Origin: Actinomycetes bacterium
GTDB lineage: Bacteria > Actinomycetota > Actinomycetes > Propionibacteriales > Propionibacteriaceae
Reading direction: 5' to 3'
DNA length: 6,011 nucleotides
Assembly: GCA_023436925.1 (NCBI GenBank)
Contig: JAEZHJ010000101.1
Location: 1-6,011 of the forward strand
Positions 5,156 through 6,011 of the stretch are shown here, piece after piece (position 1 is the stretch's first letter; each line of letters starts with the position of its first letter). Below the pieces are notes generated by a model that saw only the letters and a list, made by a program, of their open reading frames with translations, searched no databases and had not been told where the DNA came from. The translations under genes were made by a program, and so were the position numbers.

Positions 5156-5160
5156 GGGAG
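5156..5160 (+). promoter_or_regulatory. ribosome-binding site deciding the SDR start
   Basis: GGGAG at 5156-5160 lies 9 bases before ATG 5170. It supports that start over the in-frame ATG at 5074, whose extra 32 codons would consist mostly of the tandem repeat. Confidence 0.55.
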
Positions 5161-5169
5161 AATCGGGCC

Positions 5170-5919
5170 ATGACGCAGCGACGCTTGGCAGTGGTGACCG
5201 GGGCGGGCAGCGGGATCGGCGCGGCGACTGCCCGCCGGCTCGCCGAAGAGGGCTTCGAGGTGATCTGCACCGGACGGCGGTCCGAGCGGATCACGGCCGT
5301 GGCCCAGGAGATCGGCGGACGGGCCGTCGTCTGCGACGTCACCTCACCGCGGCAGGTCGCCGCGCTGGCGAGCCAGGTCGGCGACCGGCTCGCGGTGCTG
5401 GTCAACAACGCCGGCGGAGCGCTGCGCCAGGAACCGCTCGCGGTGGCCGACCTTGACGCCTGGGAGACGATGTACCAGACCAACGTGCTGGGCGCCGCCC
5501 GGGTGACCCAGGCCCTCCTGCCGGCGCTGGTCGCCGAGCAGGGCATCGTCGTCTTCGTGACCTCCACCGCTGCGGACGCCGCCTACGAGGGCGGTGGCGG
5601 CTACAACGCCGCCAAGTCGGCCGAGCGGGCCATGGTGGGCGCGCTGCGCCTGGAGCTTTTCGACCAGCCGGTGCGGGTGACCGAGATCGCCCCCGGCATG
5701 GTGCGAACCGACGAGTTCTCGCTGGTCCGCTTCGAGGGCGACCAGGCCAGGGCGGACGCGGTCTACGCGGGGGTTCCCGCGCCGCTGGTCGCCGAGGACA
5801 TCGCCGACGCCATCGGGTGGATGGTGACCCGCCCGGTTCACGTCAACATCGACCGGCTCACCATCCGTCCGCGCGCCCAGGCCGCCAACCACAAGGTCTA
5901 CCGCGAGTCGGTCGACTGA
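5170..5919 (+). CDS. short-chain dehydrogenase/reductase, YdfG-like, NADP-dependent
   Basis: This 249-residue cytosolic oxidoreductase belongs to the classical SDR family. The Rossmann nucleotide motif TGAGSGIG spans 10-17. TGRRSER after the second strand (R36/R37) suggests NADP(H) rather than NAD(H). NNAG is at 79-82. The catalytic tetrad is N105, S132, Y145 and K149 (YNAAK). IAPGMVRT spans 173-180. The C-terminal VHVNIDRLTIRPRAQA resembles the YdfG group, members of which oxidise L-serine, L-allo-threonine and other 3-hydroxy acids, but SDR substrates cannot be read from sequence. Start ATG 5170 places the nucleotide motif at the usual distance from the N-terminus and has GGGAG upstream. 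It is divergent from gpmA with a 176-base gap that contains a tandem repeat. No neighbour in the window indicates its pathway. Confidence 0.92.
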   Translation: MTQRRLAVVTGAGSGIGAATARRLAEEGFEVICTGRRSERITAVAQEIGGRAVVCDVTSPRQVAALASQVGDRLAVLVNNAGGALRQEPLAVADLDAWETMYQTNVLGAARVTQALLPALVAEQGIVVFVTSTAADAAYEGGGGYNAAKSAERAMVGALRLELFDQPVRVTEIAPGMVRTDEFSLVRFEGDQARADAVYAGVPAPLVAEDIADAIGWMVTRPVHVNIDRLTIRPRAQAANHKVYRESVD

Positions 5920-6011
5920 GCCGGACCGCCCGGAGAGCATCAACCCCGAGCACAGCAGTGGCCCCTACCATCGGACCGGCCACAGCCCGTTAATCGACAC
6001 CGATTCGAGGT
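5920..6011. other. 92-base tail after the SDR gene, possible leader of a further plus-strand gene
   Basis: No gene is visible here. TACCAT (5966-5971) could be a plus-strand -10 box. AATCG (5992-5996) and CGATT (6001-6005) form a small inverted repeat around ACAC. The window ends in GAGGT (6007-6011), which resembles a ribosome site. Together these hint that a plus-strand gene starts just past the edge. None is strong alone. Confidence 0.25.

Noticed and set aside
5074..5169. ATG at 5074 as the SDR start
   Set aside because: The added residues are mostly translation of the 21-base tandem repeat. GGGAG before ATG 5170 and the normal position of TGAGSGIG favour the shorter protein.
1..6011. 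novel defence or mobile system
   Set aside because: All seven protein genes belong to familiar housekeeping or regulatory families in a recognisable actinobacterial order. No transposase, integrase, nuclease or toxin-like gene is visible.

Overview
The window is GC-rich bacterial chromosome with strong G/C preference at third codon positions. Gene content and order (a senX3-regX3-like two-component pair divergent from phoU, with gpmA close by) point to a high-GC Gram-positive actinobacterium. The layout resembles mycobacterial gpm1/senX3/regX3 and the Streptomyces phoU/phoRP divergent region. I cannot fix the genus. All the genes look like ordinary chromosomal housekeeping genes. I see no insertion sequence, phage, CRISPR array, RNA gene or defence system.

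Layout, left to right: (1) minus strand, the first 36 codons of a DeoR-family repressor, cut by the window edge; (2) a 310-base gap (110-419) with an AT-rich promoter/operator block next to the repressor start and GC-rich hairpin and repeat DNA next to prs; (3) minus strand, a ribose-phosphate pyrophosphokinase of a divergent subtype; (4) minus strand, an operon of a SenX3-like histidine kinase and a RegX3-like response regulator overlapping by ATGA; (5) a 189-base divergent promoter region with three 11-base TTNNCC direct repeats, a likely PHO-box-type binding site; (6) plus strand, phoU; (7) a 157-base convergent gap filled with five copies of an 11-base repeat in both orientations, forming a strong hairpin; (8) minus strand, gpmA; (9) a 176-base divergent gap with a 21-base tandem repeat; (10) plus strand, an SDR-family oxidoreductase; (11) a 92-base tail that may lead into another plus-strand gene.

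The centre is a phosphate-sensing module. PhoU is expected to restrain the kinase when phosphate is sufficient. The kinase phosphorylates the regulator, which probably binds the direct repeats between senX3 and phoU. The flanking prs (PRPP synthesis) and gpmA (glycolysis) handle phosphorylated metabolites, but nothing in the sequence shows they belong to the regulon.

The most interesting signals are regulatory. They are the 11-base-phased PHO-box candidate; three genes (senX3, gpmA, prs) with a TANNNT -10 hexamer only 7-8 bases before the start codon, suggesting leaderless mRNAs; a 10-base perfect inverted repeat in the deoR-family promoter; tandem repeats that swallow the stop codons of prs and gpmA; and one dispersed repeat family (core AACCGTCCCC) present in two separate gaps. 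I do not see a new multi-gene system here.
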